Assembly: GCF_003474385.1 (NCBI RefSeq)
Contig: NZ_QUCY01000024.1
Location: 1-39,191, forward strand
From: Senegalimassilia sp003474385
GTDB taxonomy: Bacteria; Actinomycetota; Coriobacteriia; Coriobacteriales; Eggerthellaceae
DNA: 39,191 bases
Reading direction: 5' to 3'
The notes under the pieces are model-generated. The model made no database searches. It was given only the letters and a program-made list of their open reading frames with translations, and was not told the origin of the DNA. Shown here piece after piece: positions 17,674 to 26,289 of this stretch (the stretch's first letter is position 1; every line of letters begins with the position of its first letter). The position numbers were made by a program, and so were the translations under genes.

Positions 17674-18042
17674 TTACAGCTCAATGCGGCCGAACTTCGC
17701 GAGCAACTCGCTTGCCGCGGTGCACGACGGGCAGTTGCAGTACTTCGCGCCGGCCTCCTTGCGCTTGAGCTGCTCGGCGAGCATCGCCGCGGCGGCCTCT
17801 TCGCCCATGAGCTGCTTGGCGGGGCCCTCGGCAAACGCGATCACGCCATCGATGGTCGTGGGGCGACCCTCGAGCACGTCGAGCAGCTTATCGGTGGCAG
17901 CCTTGACCGCTTCGTCGCCGGCATCTGCCGCAACGGCGGCCTTCCACGCCTCGGCAGCGTCTTTGGTGACCTGCGTGCTCGCGTCGCTCGTCGCAAGAAT
18001 GTCGGCGCGCTCAGCCACGTAATCGAACAGTTCCTTCTCCAT
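17674..18042 (-). CDS. small protein with a C-terminal CNCPSC motif, unknown function
   Basis: The 122-residue mostly helical acidic protein starts MEKELFDYV. Its middle repeats an ATDKLLDVLEG-type helical pattern, and the tail reads KYCNCPSC, a CxCxxC cluster that could bind zinc or another metal. I do not recognise a named family. GAAAGGGG precedes ATG at 18042. It stands alone between two inverted copies of a palindromic repeat, with its own terminator, so no neighbour suggests a role. The open frame extends upstream through repeat element B, but that part is not credible as protein. Confidence 0.75.
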   Translation of the reverse strand: MEKELFDYVAERADILATSDASTQVTKDAAEAWKAAVAADAGDEAVKAATDKLLDVLEGRPTTIDGVIAFAEGPAKQLMGEEAAAAMLAEQLKRKEAGAKYCNCPSCTAASELLAKFGRIEL

Positions 18043-18495
18043 AGGGCAACCCCTTTCTTCGACGTTGGTTACGCTTCGTATCTTAGTGCGCGCACGCCGA
18101 CCCCTCGGCAGAAGGCGAGCGGCGACAAACGCGAACCATCTTTCCGACACAGTTCGCGCTAGCGCGGCGTTCACCGTTTTGCTTTTGGCGAAAAGCGCGG
18201 GCACGCGACTCCATTGCAGCACCGCATCCCGCCATCGACACGCAACATCTCCCGAACCCGCGCGCGAAATGCGAACAGGGGACGGAGGTGTGTTCAAGGT
18301 CGATCCTCGCGCTTTCGACGACGTATCGCGAACACACCTCCGTCCCCTGTTCACGCAGAGCCGGCCTTCCTTCTCGCGTTCTCAAGCAAGCGCGCAAGGG
18401 GATTGCCTGCCCTTTGCTGGCGGCGACGACGCGCGGTGCGGGATGCTGCTAGTATGGGGAACGTTTTGATTGGACGGAAGCTCGGGAGGTTCGGG
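18043..18495. other. intergenic region with repeat element B
   Basis: These 453 bases separate two divergent genes. Apart from repeat element B at 18273-18352, the region holds no gene I can support. Promoters for both neighbours must be here but no strong hexamer pair was found. Confidence 0.5.
18273..18352. repeat. palindromic repeat element B
   Basis: Perfect 23-bp inverted arms (18273-18295 and 18330-18352, starting GAACAGGGGACGG) enclose a 34-base centre. The arms match those of element A, and the centre matches the reverse complement of the centre of A (for example TCGACGACGTATCG against CGATGCCTTGTCGA). Confidence 0.8.
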
Positions 18496-19428
18496 ATGCT
18501 CGCATTGCACGTATTGGCCAGCGGAAGCTCGGGGAACGCCGCGGTGATCGAGAACACCGCCACCGGCGCCGGCGTGCTGATCGACTGCGGCATCTGCAAG
18601 CGCGATTTCCTTGCGCGCTGCGACGAAGCGGGCTTCGACCCCGGCCGCATCCAGGCCATGTTCGTGACGCACGAGCACGGCGACCACGTGAAGGGCCTCG
18701 GCGTGGTGCTGCGCGGGCTGGCGAAGATCGGCAACGTGCCGCCGGTGTTCGCGGCGGGCGCGTGCACGGCGAACAGCAGCGCGCTGGCGAAGGTGGCCGA
18801 GGCGTTCGACGTCCGCGAGCTGACGGCAGCTTGCGCCCAGGCGGGCAGCCAAGGTATCGCGAACGCCGGCTTCGGTGACGCGATGCCGCGCGCGGCGGTT
18901 GCCGGGGCCGGACAGGATTCTGCGACACGCGCTGCGGGCGACGGGTTCATCGAGGCCGCGGGCATGCGCATCATCCCCTTCGCCACCAGCCATGATGCCG
19001 CCGCATCGTTCGGCTTCCGCATCGAGGACGCCGCCGACGGCGATGCAATCGGCTACCTGACGGACTCCGGCATCATCACGGCGCAGGCACATGCGGCGCT
19101 GCGCGACGTGCGCATCCTGGCACTGGAGAGCAACCATGACCCGAAGATGCTGGCTGCCGGGCCCTACCCGTACGTCATCAAGCAGCGCATCGCGTCGAAC
19201 AGCGGGCACCTTTCCAACGACCAGGCAGCCGCCGAGCTCGGCACGCTGGTTGCCGAATCGCGCACCGCGGGCCTGCGCCTGCCGCAAACGGTGGTGGCCA
19301 TGCACGTGTCACAGAACAACAACGACTACAGCCTGGCCAGGCGCACGCTCGAAGCGGCGCTCGGCGAAGCCGGCTGCTACGCGGAAACCCTCTGCGGCTA
19401 CCAAGCCCGCCTCACCACCGCCCGCTAA
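18496..19428 (+). CDS. YycJ/WalJ-type metallo-beta-lactamase-fold hydrolase
   Basis: The 310-residue protein has the N-terminal LASGSSGNA start typical of the YycJ group, the metal motif THEHGDH, then TSHD, YLTDSG, ALESNHD, SGHLSND and a late MHVSQNNN histidine. This is the WalJ/YycJ family, a predicted exonuclease-like metallohydrolase linked to DNA or cell-wall homeostasis in Firmicutes. GGAGG lies six bases before ATG at 18496. An earlier ATG at 18454 is in frame but has no comparable site. A roughly 45-residue Ala-rich insertion follows the metal motif. It stands alone, without walRK genes. Confidence 0.88.
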   Translation: MLALHVLASGSSGNAAVIENTATGAGVLIDCGICKRDFLARCDEAGFDPGRIQAMFVTHEHGDHVKGLGVVLRGLAKIGNVPPVFAAGACTANSSALAKVAEAFDVRELTAACAQAGSQGIANAGFGDAMPRAAVAGAGQDSATRAAGDGFIEAAGMRIIPFATSHDAAASFGFRIEDAADGDAIGYLTDSGIITAQAHAALRDVRILALESNHDPKMLAAGPYPYVIKQRIASNSGHLSNDQAAAELGTLVAESRTAGLRLPQTVVAMHVSQNNNDYSLARRTLEAALGEAGCYAETLCGYQARLTTAR

Positions 19429-19433
19429 AACGC

Positions 19434-19464
19434 AAAAAGCGGTGCGCCCCGAAGGACGCACCGC
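19434..19464 (-). terminator. terminator of the dms operon
   Basis: The stem GCGGTGCG / CGCACCGC (19439-19446 with 19457-19464) is followed by TTTTTGCGTTTT on the minus strand, where the plus strand has AAAAA at 19434-19438. It faces left and so serves the dmsABC-torD transcript. It may also act at the 3' end of the rightward yycJ-like gene, but it has no T-run in that direction. Confidence 0.75.
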
Positions 19465-19533
19465 CTAACCGGCAGTTTCTTGCTTCACGCGCCGCGAACC
19501 CCTAAGCGGGAACACCCGCCGCAGGTCGATCGA

Positions 19534-20184
19534 TCACGCCTGCCGCTTCAGCAACGCCAGCGCAACATCGAGCAGGCGAACGAAGTAGCCCTCCGGCTGC
19601 GACGCCACCACCTTCTCGCGAAGACGGGGCACCCAGACAAGCGGATGCTCGCGAATAAACGACGCGATCTCCTCCGCATCCGGCGCGGCCGCATCGCAGG
19701 CGGCGACGCCGGAGGGCTCTTCCGATGCCCGGCGGCAAAGCTCGGACAGGTACAGCAACTCGATGCCCACATGGTCTTCGTACTGGTTGTTCTCGTTGCA
19801 CAGCTCCAGGCCGAGGGCGCGCAAGCGCTCACGCATGGCGAACGTCGCCTCGCCGAAGCCGACATGCGAATCAACGGGACCGTTGGCGGACTCCCAAGGT
19901 GCGGCCGCCGGCTTCGGAGGGCCGACGAACAGCTTAGTGAACTCGACGGACACGCGCTGCACCACCTCGGAGCGGGCGGCATCGGCAGACGCGCGCTCGG
20001 CCCAAGACGCCAACGACTCGGCCGAATCGGCCAGCGCGCCATCGAGCAGGCCGCCCAGCTCGCGCCAGAACGCCGGATCCAGGCCGACCGATTCCGTACG
20101 GCTCATAGGAGACAGCAGGCTATTGCCCAAAAACGCATACAGCTGGGATGCGACCATCCATTCCTCGCACGTCATCGAACGCAT
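19534..20184 (-). CDS. TorD/DmsD-family redox-enzyme maturation chaperone
   Basis: The 216-residue all-helical protein matches the TorD family. EFTKLFVGP with a following proline-rich turn and the helix NQYEDHVGIELLYL are the family hallmarks, and HPLVWVPRL lies near the end. These chaperones bind the twin-arginine signal of the molybdoenzyme subunit and help cofactor insertion before export. AAAGGACGG precedes ATG at 20184. It is the last gene of the operon that begins with the DmsA-like subunit, its expected client. Confidence 0.88.
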   Translation of the reverse strand: MRSMTCEEWMVASQLYAFLGNSLLSPMSRTESVGLDPAFWRELGGLLDGALADSAESLASWAERASADAARSEVVQRVSVEFTKLFVGPPKPAAAPWESANGPVDSHVGFGEATFAMRERLRALGLELCNENNQYEDHVGIELLYLSELCRRASEEPSGVAACDAAAPDAEEIASFIREHPLVWVPRLREKVVASQPEGYFVRLLDVALALLKRQA

Positions 20185-20237
20185 TTTCCGTCCTTTCAAA
20201 CCAAACGACCCGTTACGCCATCAAGAAGCGCCGCCCG

Positions 20238-20260
20238 CGGCGCCCCGGTATGGGGCGCCG
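20238..20260 (-). other. intercistronic stem-loop between dmsC and torD
   Basis: A 9-bp GC stem (20238-20246 with 20252-20260) with a five-base loop lies in the 88-base gap between the two genes. It has no T-tract. It could protect the upstream mRNA or lower readthrough so that chaperone is made in smaller amount than enzyme; this role is inference. Confidence 0.4.
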
Positions 20261-20272
20261 CGCAACATGGCC

Positions 20273-21433
20273 TTACGCCTTCGCAACCAGCTTCTTCGAC
20301 AGAAGCGCGATGCCCAGGATGCAAAAGCTCACCACCGCCGCCACCACGGCGAACTCGACCGGCTGGGGCATGTACGACCCGGCAAGCGCCCACATGTCGA
20401 ACCCGTCGGCACCGCGTGCCACGGTCGATCCGGACGAGATGCCCGGCGCGCCGTACACGTTCGTGACCGTGAAGCTGGTGAACAGCAGCCACACGCGCTT
20501 GCAGAACACGCCGCACATCACCAGGGCGCTGGCAGCGACCACCACGCCCGTGCACTCGCGGCGCTTAGCGGACGCCAGCAGCACGAACGGGACCAGCAGG
20601 CCGCCCAGGATCTCGAACCAGAAAAACGGTGCGGTCGCGCCCGAGGTCATGATGCCGAGCACATGGGATGCACCCTCGGTCCCCGGATACGCCGTGGTCA
20701 GAAGCTCGCAGCCGATGAAGAACGCATCCACCGCGATGAACGTGGCGAGCAGACGCGCCAGGTTTGCGAACAGCTCGCGACCGCAATCGAACACGCCGGC
20801 CTTGCGCTCCGCCGCCAGGACCACCATCAGAAGCGCCAAGCCGGAGTCGCAGGCCGATGCCACGAAGATGGGGGCCATGATGGCCGAGTACCAGCCCTCC
20901 TTGGCGATCTCCAGGCCGAAGATCCACGCCGTCACGCTGTGCACCAGGATGGCGACCGGCAGCGCCACATACGACAGCATCTTCACCTTGCGCTCATCGC
21001 CGCGACGCAGCCAGATGATGTCCAGCACGTTGATGACCAGGTACGTCGTGATGACGCACATGTCCCACGCCAGCGGGCTGGTGAAGTTCAAATGGATGAA
21101 CATGTTCCAGATGCGCTGGATGCCGCCCAGGTCGATCAGGATGAACGCGCCTGCGCACAGGATGCACACCGTGGAGGTGATGACCGCGGGCATGGACACG
21201 CGCTTGAACGACTCGATGCCGAACACGTGCGCCGAGCTGGCCACGATCAAGCCGCCGGCGGACAGGCCGACGAAGAACATGAAGCACGTGATGTACAGGC
21301 CCCACGACACGCCGTTGGACATGCCCGTCACGCACAGGCCCTGCGTCAGCTGGAACACGTAGGCGCAGAAGCCGATCACCATGATCGCCGCCAGAACGCC
21401 GACGCCGATCTTAGACTGAGCCGAAAGTTTCAT
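20273..21433 (-). CDS. NrfD/PsrC-type membrane anchor subunit (DmsC-like)
   Basis: The 386-residue polytopic membrane protein, with about eight to ten helices, has the NrfD/PsrC pattern: VSWGLYITCFMFFVGLSAGG near the start, SPLAWDM, and paired helices around WIFGLEIAKEGWYSAIMAPIF. It would anchor the catalytic and Fe-S subunits and pass electrons from menaquinol. AAAGGGG precedes ATG at 21433. It lies 12 bases after the Fe-S subunit. It carries no haem-binding motif. Confidence 0.88.
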   Translation of the reverse strand: MKLSAQSKIGVGVLAAIMVIGFCAYVFQLTQGLCVTGMSNGVSWGLYITCFMFFVGLSAGGLIVASSAHVFGIESFKRVSMPAVITSTVCILCAGAFILIDLGGIQRIWNMFIHLNFTSPLAWDMCVITTYLVINVLDIIWLRRGDERKVKMLSYVALPVAILVHSVTAWIFGLEIAKEGWYSAIMAPIFVASACDSGLALLMVVLAAERKAGVFDCGRELFANLARLLATFIAVDAFFIGCELLTTAYPGTEGASHVLGIMTSGATAPFFWFEILGGLLVPFVLLASAKRRECTGVVVAASALVMCGVFCKRVWLLFTSFTVTNVYGAPGISSGSTVARGADGFDMWALAGSYMPQPVEFAVVAAVVSFCILGIALLSKKLVAKA

Positions 21434-21445
21434 AACGGCACCCCT

Positions 21446-22072
21446 TTACTCGTCGAAGTAGAAGACTTGGGGCTTCGTGCCCTTCTCTTCCAGCAGAATA
21501 TGCACACTCTTGCCCTTCGTGGCGCGCAGCTGCGCCAGCTCCGAGTTCGGGTCGTCCAGATCGCCGAACACGCGGGCGTGCGTCGGGCAGCACACCACGC
21601 ACATCGGCTCCTCGCCGGCATCGGTGCGCTCCTTGCACAGCGTGCACTTCTCCATCACGCCGCGGGTGCGCACGGGCACGTGCGCGTCACCCCAGTTGAA
21701 ATCGCCGTCGCGCTGAGGGTCTTCCCAGTTGAACACGCGGGCGTTATAGGGGCAGGCGGCCATGCACATGCGGCAGCCGATGCAGCGGTCGTAGTCGATC
21801 TCCACGCGGCCCTGCTCGTCTTTGTACGTGGCGCCGGTCGGGCACACCTTCAGGCAAGCCGGGTTCTCGCAGTGCTGGCACGCCAGGGGCACATAGGTGC
21901 GCGTCAAGTTGGGATACTCGCCCACGGCGCCGTCGATGGCGTCACAGCCCTCGGTGATCACGCGGTTCCACAGCATGCCGTCGGGCACGCTGTTCTGCAT
22001 CTTGCAAGCGTTCGCGCAGGTGTGACAGCCGATGCAGCGATCAAGGTTGATACCGATTGCAAGTTTCGTCAT
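21446..22072 (-). CDS. four-cluster ferredoxin-like electron-transfer subunit (DmsB-like)
   Basis: The 208-residue protein has four cysteine groups for [4Fe-4S] clusters: CIGCHTCANAC, CQHCENPACLKVCP, CIGCRMCMAACP, and a split CTLCKER..CVVCCP. This is the DmsB/PsrB/NrfC layout that wires the molybdenum subunit to the membrane anchor. No signal peptide is seen, as expected for hitch-hiker export with the twin-arginine subunit. It lies 10 bases after the catalytic gene and 12 before the anchor. Confidence 0.93.
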   Translation of the reverse strand: MTKLAIGINLDRCIGCHTCANACKMQNSVPDGMLWNRVITEGCDAIDGAVGEYPNLTRTYVPLACQHCENPACLKVCPTGATYKDEQGRVEIDYDRCIGCRMCMAACPYNARVFNWEDPQRDGDFNWGDAHVPVRTRGVMEKCTLCKERTDAGEEPMCVVCCPTHARVFGDLDDPNSELAQLRATKGKSVHILLEEKGTKPQVFYFDE

Positions 22073-22082
22073 GGCATATCAC

Positions 22083-24482
22083 CTACGCTTTCTTCACTTC
22101 GACAAGGGTGTCGTTGTATGGGATGGGCGCGCCGGTGGGTAGGTACTCATCGCGCGGGTTCACGTGGTCGTTCGTGACGTTTTGCGTGTTCCCCTCCTCG
22201 ATGTACTTGCTCCAGCCCGCTTCCCAGGTGCGGCAGGAGCCGGGGCGCACGGCGTTGTTCGCGCGCGCCACGCACTTGAACGAGCCGCGGTCGTTGAACG
22301 CCTCCACCAGGTCCCCGTCGGCGATGCCGCGCGAGGCCATGTCGACCGGGTTCAGCTCCAGCGTGGGCTTGGCGAACTGCTGCACCCACTTCGCCGCCTT
22401 GAAATGCGAGTGATTGGAGAAACGGGTGCGCGTCTGCGTGAACTGCAGCGGGTACTTCTCCGCCAGCGGGTTGCCGACGTACGCCTCGTTGTTCTCCTCC
22501 CAGTTCGGCCATGCCTGCTCGCAAGGCTTCCATGCCTCGTAGTACGGCTCCATGCGCGTGGTGGGGGTTTCGAACTTGAGGTCGGTGTAGGCGCGGCGCG
22601 GCTCGTCGACGTCGGCCATCTTCATGCTGCCGTGATTCTTCTCCAGCTCGGCCAGCGTGATGCCCTGCTCGGCAAGGTCCTCGGAGTGCTCGATCTGGTA
22701 GCGCACCAGTTCCTCCGCGGTCTTGGGCAAATACTCGCCCACGCCCATCTCCTCGGCGATAAGGCGCATGACGTCGAAGTCGGGCTTGCTCTCGAACAGC
22801 GGGTCGATGCACTTCGTCTGCAGGTTCACATGGTTGTAGTCGCTGCGCACGATCGAGTGCTCGACGATGTCCTCGAACTTGCTGCACACCGGCAGCACGA
22901 TGTCGGCGTACTTCACCGTGTCCTCGTAGTACATGCCGATGTGGACGATGAAGTCCAGCGAGTCGATCCACCCGCGCGTCTTGTTCATGTTCGCCCAGTA
23001 CTGCTGGAACGTGTTGCCCAACGAGATGATCACATGCACGCCGCCATCGCGATCGGGGAAGCGGTCGGAGCGGACGTCCAGCTTAGCGGGCTTGAACTGC
23101 TCGGGAAGCTCCCATTCGCCCAGCGTGACGCTGTAACCGCCGCCGCCGATGCCGTGGCCGATGCCGCAGCCGGGCTTGCCGATATTGCCCGTGAGCGACA
23201 CCAGCACCATGCCGGCATGGCCGATGATGTCGGGGTTGGAGTACTTGTCGGAGCCGCCCTGGCCGAACGCCAGGTACGCCGGGCCGCTCGTGGCGTACTT
23301 GCGCGCCACCTCGGCGATCGTCTCGGCGCTTGCGCCGCAAACGCCCTCGGCCCACTCGCACGTGTACGGACGCTGGTTGCGCTTGAGGCTTTCGAGCACG
23401 GTGATGGCCTTCTTGCCGTCAACGTCGAACGAGCCCTCGAGCGCAGCGGTGGCAACGGCCTCGGCGTACGGGACCGCCGCGCCCTTGGCAGCGTCCCACA
23501 CCATGAAATCGCCGGGATCGACCGACTCGCCGGTCTCCTCGTCGGTTCCCCAAGCCGCGCCCGTGCGCAGCAGCTTGCCCGTGGCCTCGTCCATGAGGAA
23601 CGGGAACGACGTGTGCTCGCGCATGTAGGCTTCGTTGTAAAGCTTGTTGTCCAGGATGTAGCTGACCATGCCCAGGTAGAACGCCGCGTCGGTGCCCGGG
23701 ATCACGGGGATCCACTTGCTGGCCTTGCCGGCGGTGGTGGAGAAGTGCGGGTCGAGCACGATGATCTCGCAGCCGGCCTTCTTCGCGTCCAGGAACGTGT
23801 TGGACTGCATCATGGAGCTTTCCAGCAGGTTGGTGCCGGAGATCACGAGCGTCTTGGTGTTCACCCAGTCGCGCGTCTCGTTCGTGCCGCCGCCGAACAC
23901 GTCGCCGCCGATGGCCGGCGCGGAGCCGTTGCCCGTGCCGCGGTCGATGCCGGGCTCGACGCCGGTGGCGCAGCCCAGAAGCGCAGGCAGGAAGCCGAAG
24001 CGCGGCTCGTTGGAAGCGGACATGTACACGGACTGCTTGCCGTACTTATCCCAGGCCTTCCTCAGCTCGTCGCCCACCGTCTTGATGGCCTCGTCCCAGC
24101 TGATCACCTCGAACGAACCCTCGCCGCGTGCGCCGACGCGGCGCATGGGCGACTGCAGGCGCTCATCGCTGTAGACGTGCTGGATCTCGGAAATGCCCTT
24201 CACGCATACGTGGCGGTAGTACGGATCGACCGTGTCGTTGGGCTGGATCATGGCCAAGCGGCCGTCGCGCACCGTGCATTTGAGCGAGCAACGCCCCGTG
24301 CACATGAACTGATGCAGCGTGTATACGGTCTTCTCGTCGGCAGCCTGCTGCGTGGCGGCGCCCAGCCAGGCGCCGCAGCCGGTCATGGAACCGGCGGCAG
24401 CCAAGCCCGTCGCTCCCGCAACGCCGACCTTGAGAAAATCCCTACGGGTCAAACCGCGGCTTGCGCTTTGCGTTCCCGTCAT
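22083..24482 (-). CDS. twin-arginine molybdopterin oxidoreductase, DmsA-like catalytic subunit
   Basis: The 799-residue protein belongs to the DMSO-reductase superfamily. It has a twin-arginine signal (RRDFLKV, 13-19) and a lipobox-like MTGC ending at C36. The N-terminal [4Fe-4S] site is C61, C65, C69 and C93. The molybdopterin-binding domains follow (EVISWDEA, GGGTNETRD, DPHFSTTAGKASKW, CSKFEDIVEHS), ending in the C-terminal molydopterin-dinucleotide barrel (NPLAEKYPLQFTQTRTRFSNHS). It acts at the outer face of the membrane. GAGGAGG precedes ATG at 24482. The electron acceptor cannot be read: S-oxide, N-oxide or a dietary or host small molecule are all possible. Confidence 0.92.
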   Translation of the reverse strand: MTGTQSASRGLTRRDFLKVGVAGATGLAAAGSMTGCGAWLGAATQQAADEKTVYTLHQFMCTGRCSLKCTVRDGRLAMIQPNDTVDPYYRHVCVKGISEIQHVYSDERLQSPMRRVGARGEGSFEVISWDEAIKTVGDELRKAWDKYGKQSVYMSASNEPRFGFLPALLGCATGVEPGIDRGTGNGSAPAIGGDVFGGGTNETRDWVNTKTLVISGTNLLESSMMQSNTFLDAKKAGCEIIVLDPHFSTTAGKASKWIPVIPGTDAAFYLGMVSYILDNKLYNEAYMREHTSFPFLMDEATGKLLRTGAAWGTDEETGESVDPGDFMVWDAAKGAAVPYAEAVATAALEGSFDVDGKKAITVLESLKRNQRPYTCEWAEGVCGASAETIAEVARKYATSGPAYLAFGQGGSDKYSNPDIIGHAGMVLVSLTGNIGKPGCGIGHGIGGGGYSVTLGEWELPEQFKPAKLDVRSDRFPDRDGGVHVIISLGNTFQQYWANMNKTRGWIDSLDFIVHIGMYYEDTVKYADIVLPVCSKFEDIVEHSIVRSDYNHVNLQTKCIDPLFESKPDFDVMRLIAEEMGVGEYLPKTAEELVRYQIEHSEDLAEQGITLAELEKNHGSMKMADVDEPRRAYTDLKFETPTTRMEPYYEAWKPCEQAWPNWEENNEAYVGNPLAEKYPLQFTQTRTRFSNHSHFKAAKWVQQFAKPTLELNPVDMASRGIADGDLVEAFNDRGSFKCVARANNAVRPGSCRTWEAGWSKYIEEGNTQNVTNDHVNPRDEYLPTGAPIPYNDTLVEVKKA

Positions 24483-24621
24483 CTCTCCTCCTCGGTTATC
24501 TCTCCGAAAGCATCGACCCCGTACCGCGCGCCTCCGCCCGTTTGCAACCGCGCGAAAGAAACGGCCCGAGATCAAGCTCCCCCATTCGTGCATACCATGG
24601 ATGGCCAACCTCTCGAGCCGT

Positions 24622-24657
24622 ATATTACTCTTATGTTGAACTAGTTCAATAGTTCAA
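24622..24657 (-). promoter_or_regulatory. promoter and palindromic operator of the dms operon
   Basis: On the minus strand TTGAAC (24644-24649) and TAATAT (24622-24627) are 16 bases apart. The -35 lies within the perfect palindrome TTGAACTAGTTCAA (24636-24649), and a third half-site TTGAACT (24651-24657) abuts it in direct orientation. The arrangement suggests binding by a dimeric regulator, perhaps LuxR-type, which is inference. The leader is about 130 bases. Downstream, 24658-24799 shows nothing further. Confidence 0.65.
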
Positions 24658-24799
24658 TGGTTATATTTTGCAAAGAATATCTTCTACCTGCGGAAACGTT
24701 TGCTTGTTACCTGTTGCAGCATGTGATTTCCCGACTTGTTTACCTTTTGAGCCCATCGAATCGGCAGCTGCAGCAGTGCAAGCCCGAAGCGTTTCCCGG

Positions 24800-25747
24800 C
24801 TACTTCGCCATATCCTTGCCCAGGTCGACGAAGCCGTCGGCCAAGCTGCTGGGCGCAAGGAGGACGCCCTTGCCGTCGCGGGCGCTTTCGTAGGAAAGGT
24901 TCATAGCGCGCAGCTGCATGGCGCCCGGCTCCTCGTTGTACACGCGCGCCGCCTCCACGTACATCTCCGAGATTTCGCGCTCGACGTCTGCCAGCAGCAC
25001 GCGGGCGTCGCGCTCGCGCTCGGCCTGGGCCTCTCGCGCCAACGAGTCCTGCAGCTCCTTCGGGATCTTGATGTTGCGAATCTCCACGGAGATGACGCTG
25101 ATGCCCCACTCCTCGCACTTTTCGGCCATGAACTCCTGCAGCTCGTGATCGAGCTGGCGGCGGCGGACGGAAAGCTCGGCCAGCGTTACCTGGCCGATGG
25201 CATCGCGCACCGCCGTCTGCGCCGCACGGCGCACGGCCTGCGGGAAGTTCGCCACCTCGAGGCACGCCTTCTCGGAGTCGTAGACCATCCAGAACAGGAT
25301 GGCATCAACGTCAACGCTGACCAGGTCGGACGTCAGCGCCTGCTCGGCATAGAACGCCGTGGTGATGGTTCGGCGGTCGATATGCATCGCCACGGAGTCC
25401 ACGAACGGCACGACCACGTACACGCCCGGGCCCGCGATCTTGCGGAACCTGCCGAAGCGCAGCAGCGCCACGTGCTCCCATTGCGCCGCCACACGCAGCG
25501 TCGACGCGAGCAAAAGTCCCGCCGCCGCCGACCCGAGCACGGTGAACACGCTCAGCCACGGCGACGAGAGGACGAAAACGGCGACAAAACCCGCCGCGAA
25601 CATAAGCAGGGCGAAGCTGTACACGCCTACGCGGCTTGCGTCCTTTTCGGTGATGATGTTGTCGGGCGACTCGTGCGACACGTTGGCGAACGCGACGTCC
25701 GCCTGCTCGCTTCCACGATGCCCGCGCTGCGGTCCGAACCTTCTCAT
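24800..25747 (-). CDS. SPFH/Band 7 (stomatin-like) membrane protein
   Basis: The 315-residue protein has a basic N-terminus, two close hydrophobic segments (about 40-80), an SPFH domain (ALLRFGRFRKIAGPGVYVVVPFVD, then VDVDAILFWMVYD), and a C-terminal coiled-coil rich in Glu, Arg and Ala (QAERERDARVLLADVE). Stomatin-like proteins form rings or microdomains in the membrane. ATG at 25747 overlaps the stop of the GntR regulator as ATGA, so the pair is translationally coupled and the regulator probably controls it. The usual NfeD partner is absent. Confidence 0.88.
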   Translation of the reverse strand: MRRFGPQRGHRGSEQADVAFANVSHESPDNIITEKDASRVGVYSFALLMFAAGFVAVFVLSSPWLSVFTVLGSAAAGLLLASTLRVAAQWEHVALLRFGRFRKIAGPGVYVVVPFVDSVAMHIDRRTITTAFYAEQALTSDLVSVDVDAILFWMVYDSEKACLEVANFPQAVRRAAQTAVRDAIGQVTLAELSVRRRQLDHELQEFMAEKCEEWGISVISVEIRNIKIPKELQDSLAREAQAERERDARVLLADVEREISEMYVEAARVYNEEPGAMQLRAMNLSYESARDGKGVLLAPSSLADGFVDLGKDMAK

Positions 25748-26184
25748 ACGAACATCCCCCCTGCCCGCTTCGCCACCGCCGCGGCAGCATCCGCCTCGGA
25801 CAGCCCCAGCTCCTTGCATTGCTCCAGGAATTTGTCGATCAGCATATCCACCGCGGCTTTCGCGTCTTGCGCCTCGTAGCCGTTCGAGTTGATCTCGGCC
25901 ACGAACGTGCCCTTGCCGCGGCGCGTGATGACGTAGCCGTCCTTCTCGATGTCGCGATACACCTTGCTGACCGTGTTGTAGTTCACCTTCAGCGACGAGG
26001 ACAGGTCGCGCACCGTCGGCAGCTTCATGCCGGGAGGGAACGTGCCCGACACCACCAAGTACACCAGCCTGTTGCGCAGCTGCATCCAAATGGGGATGCC
26101 GCTCTCCTCGTCGATGGTGATGAGATCCTTATCGGCGACCAGCACGGATTCGCCGGTTTGCCTTGTGTTGGAGATCGCCGTCAT
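25744..26184 (-). CDS. GntR-family regulator, YtrA-like
   Basis: The 146-residue protein has an N-terminal winged helix of GntR type (IPIWMQLRNRLVYLVVSG, PTVRDLSSSLKVNYNTVSKVY, ITRRGKGTFV) and only a short helical C-terminal dimerisation part, the layout of the YtrA subfamily. YtrA-like regulators usually sit first in an operon with membrane proteins they control, as here with the SPFH gene. A palindrome in its own promoter suggests autoregulation. ATG at 26184 is used; no better start is seen. Confidence 0.88.
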   Translation of the reverse strand: MTAISNTRQTGESVLVADKDLITIDEESGIPIWMQLRNRLVYLVVSGTFPPGMKLPTVRDLSSSLKVNYNTVSKVYRDIEKDGYVITRRGKGTFVAEINSNGYEAQDAKAAVDMLIDKFLEQCKELGLSEADAAAAVAKRAGGMFV

Positions 26185-26289
26185 GGCCCGCCCCGTTCCG
26201 TATCGATGCGTTTCGCTTAAGGCGCTTATGAGCCGTCACATGCCCGGTTTCCTGCTTTCGCGCGGACCTGAAGCGCCTTGCGCCAGCAC

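Noticed and set aside
18083..18397. Minus-strand ORF of 104 codons through repeat element B
   Set aside because: Its most distinctive peptide (EQGTEVCSRYVVESA) is encoded by the palindromic repeat itself, and a similar frame occurs in element A.
19763..24644. 804- and 826-codon plus-strand frames opposite the dms operon
   Set aside because: Composition bias from the GC-rich third codon position explains them. The minus-strand genes have motifs, signal peptide and operon spacing.
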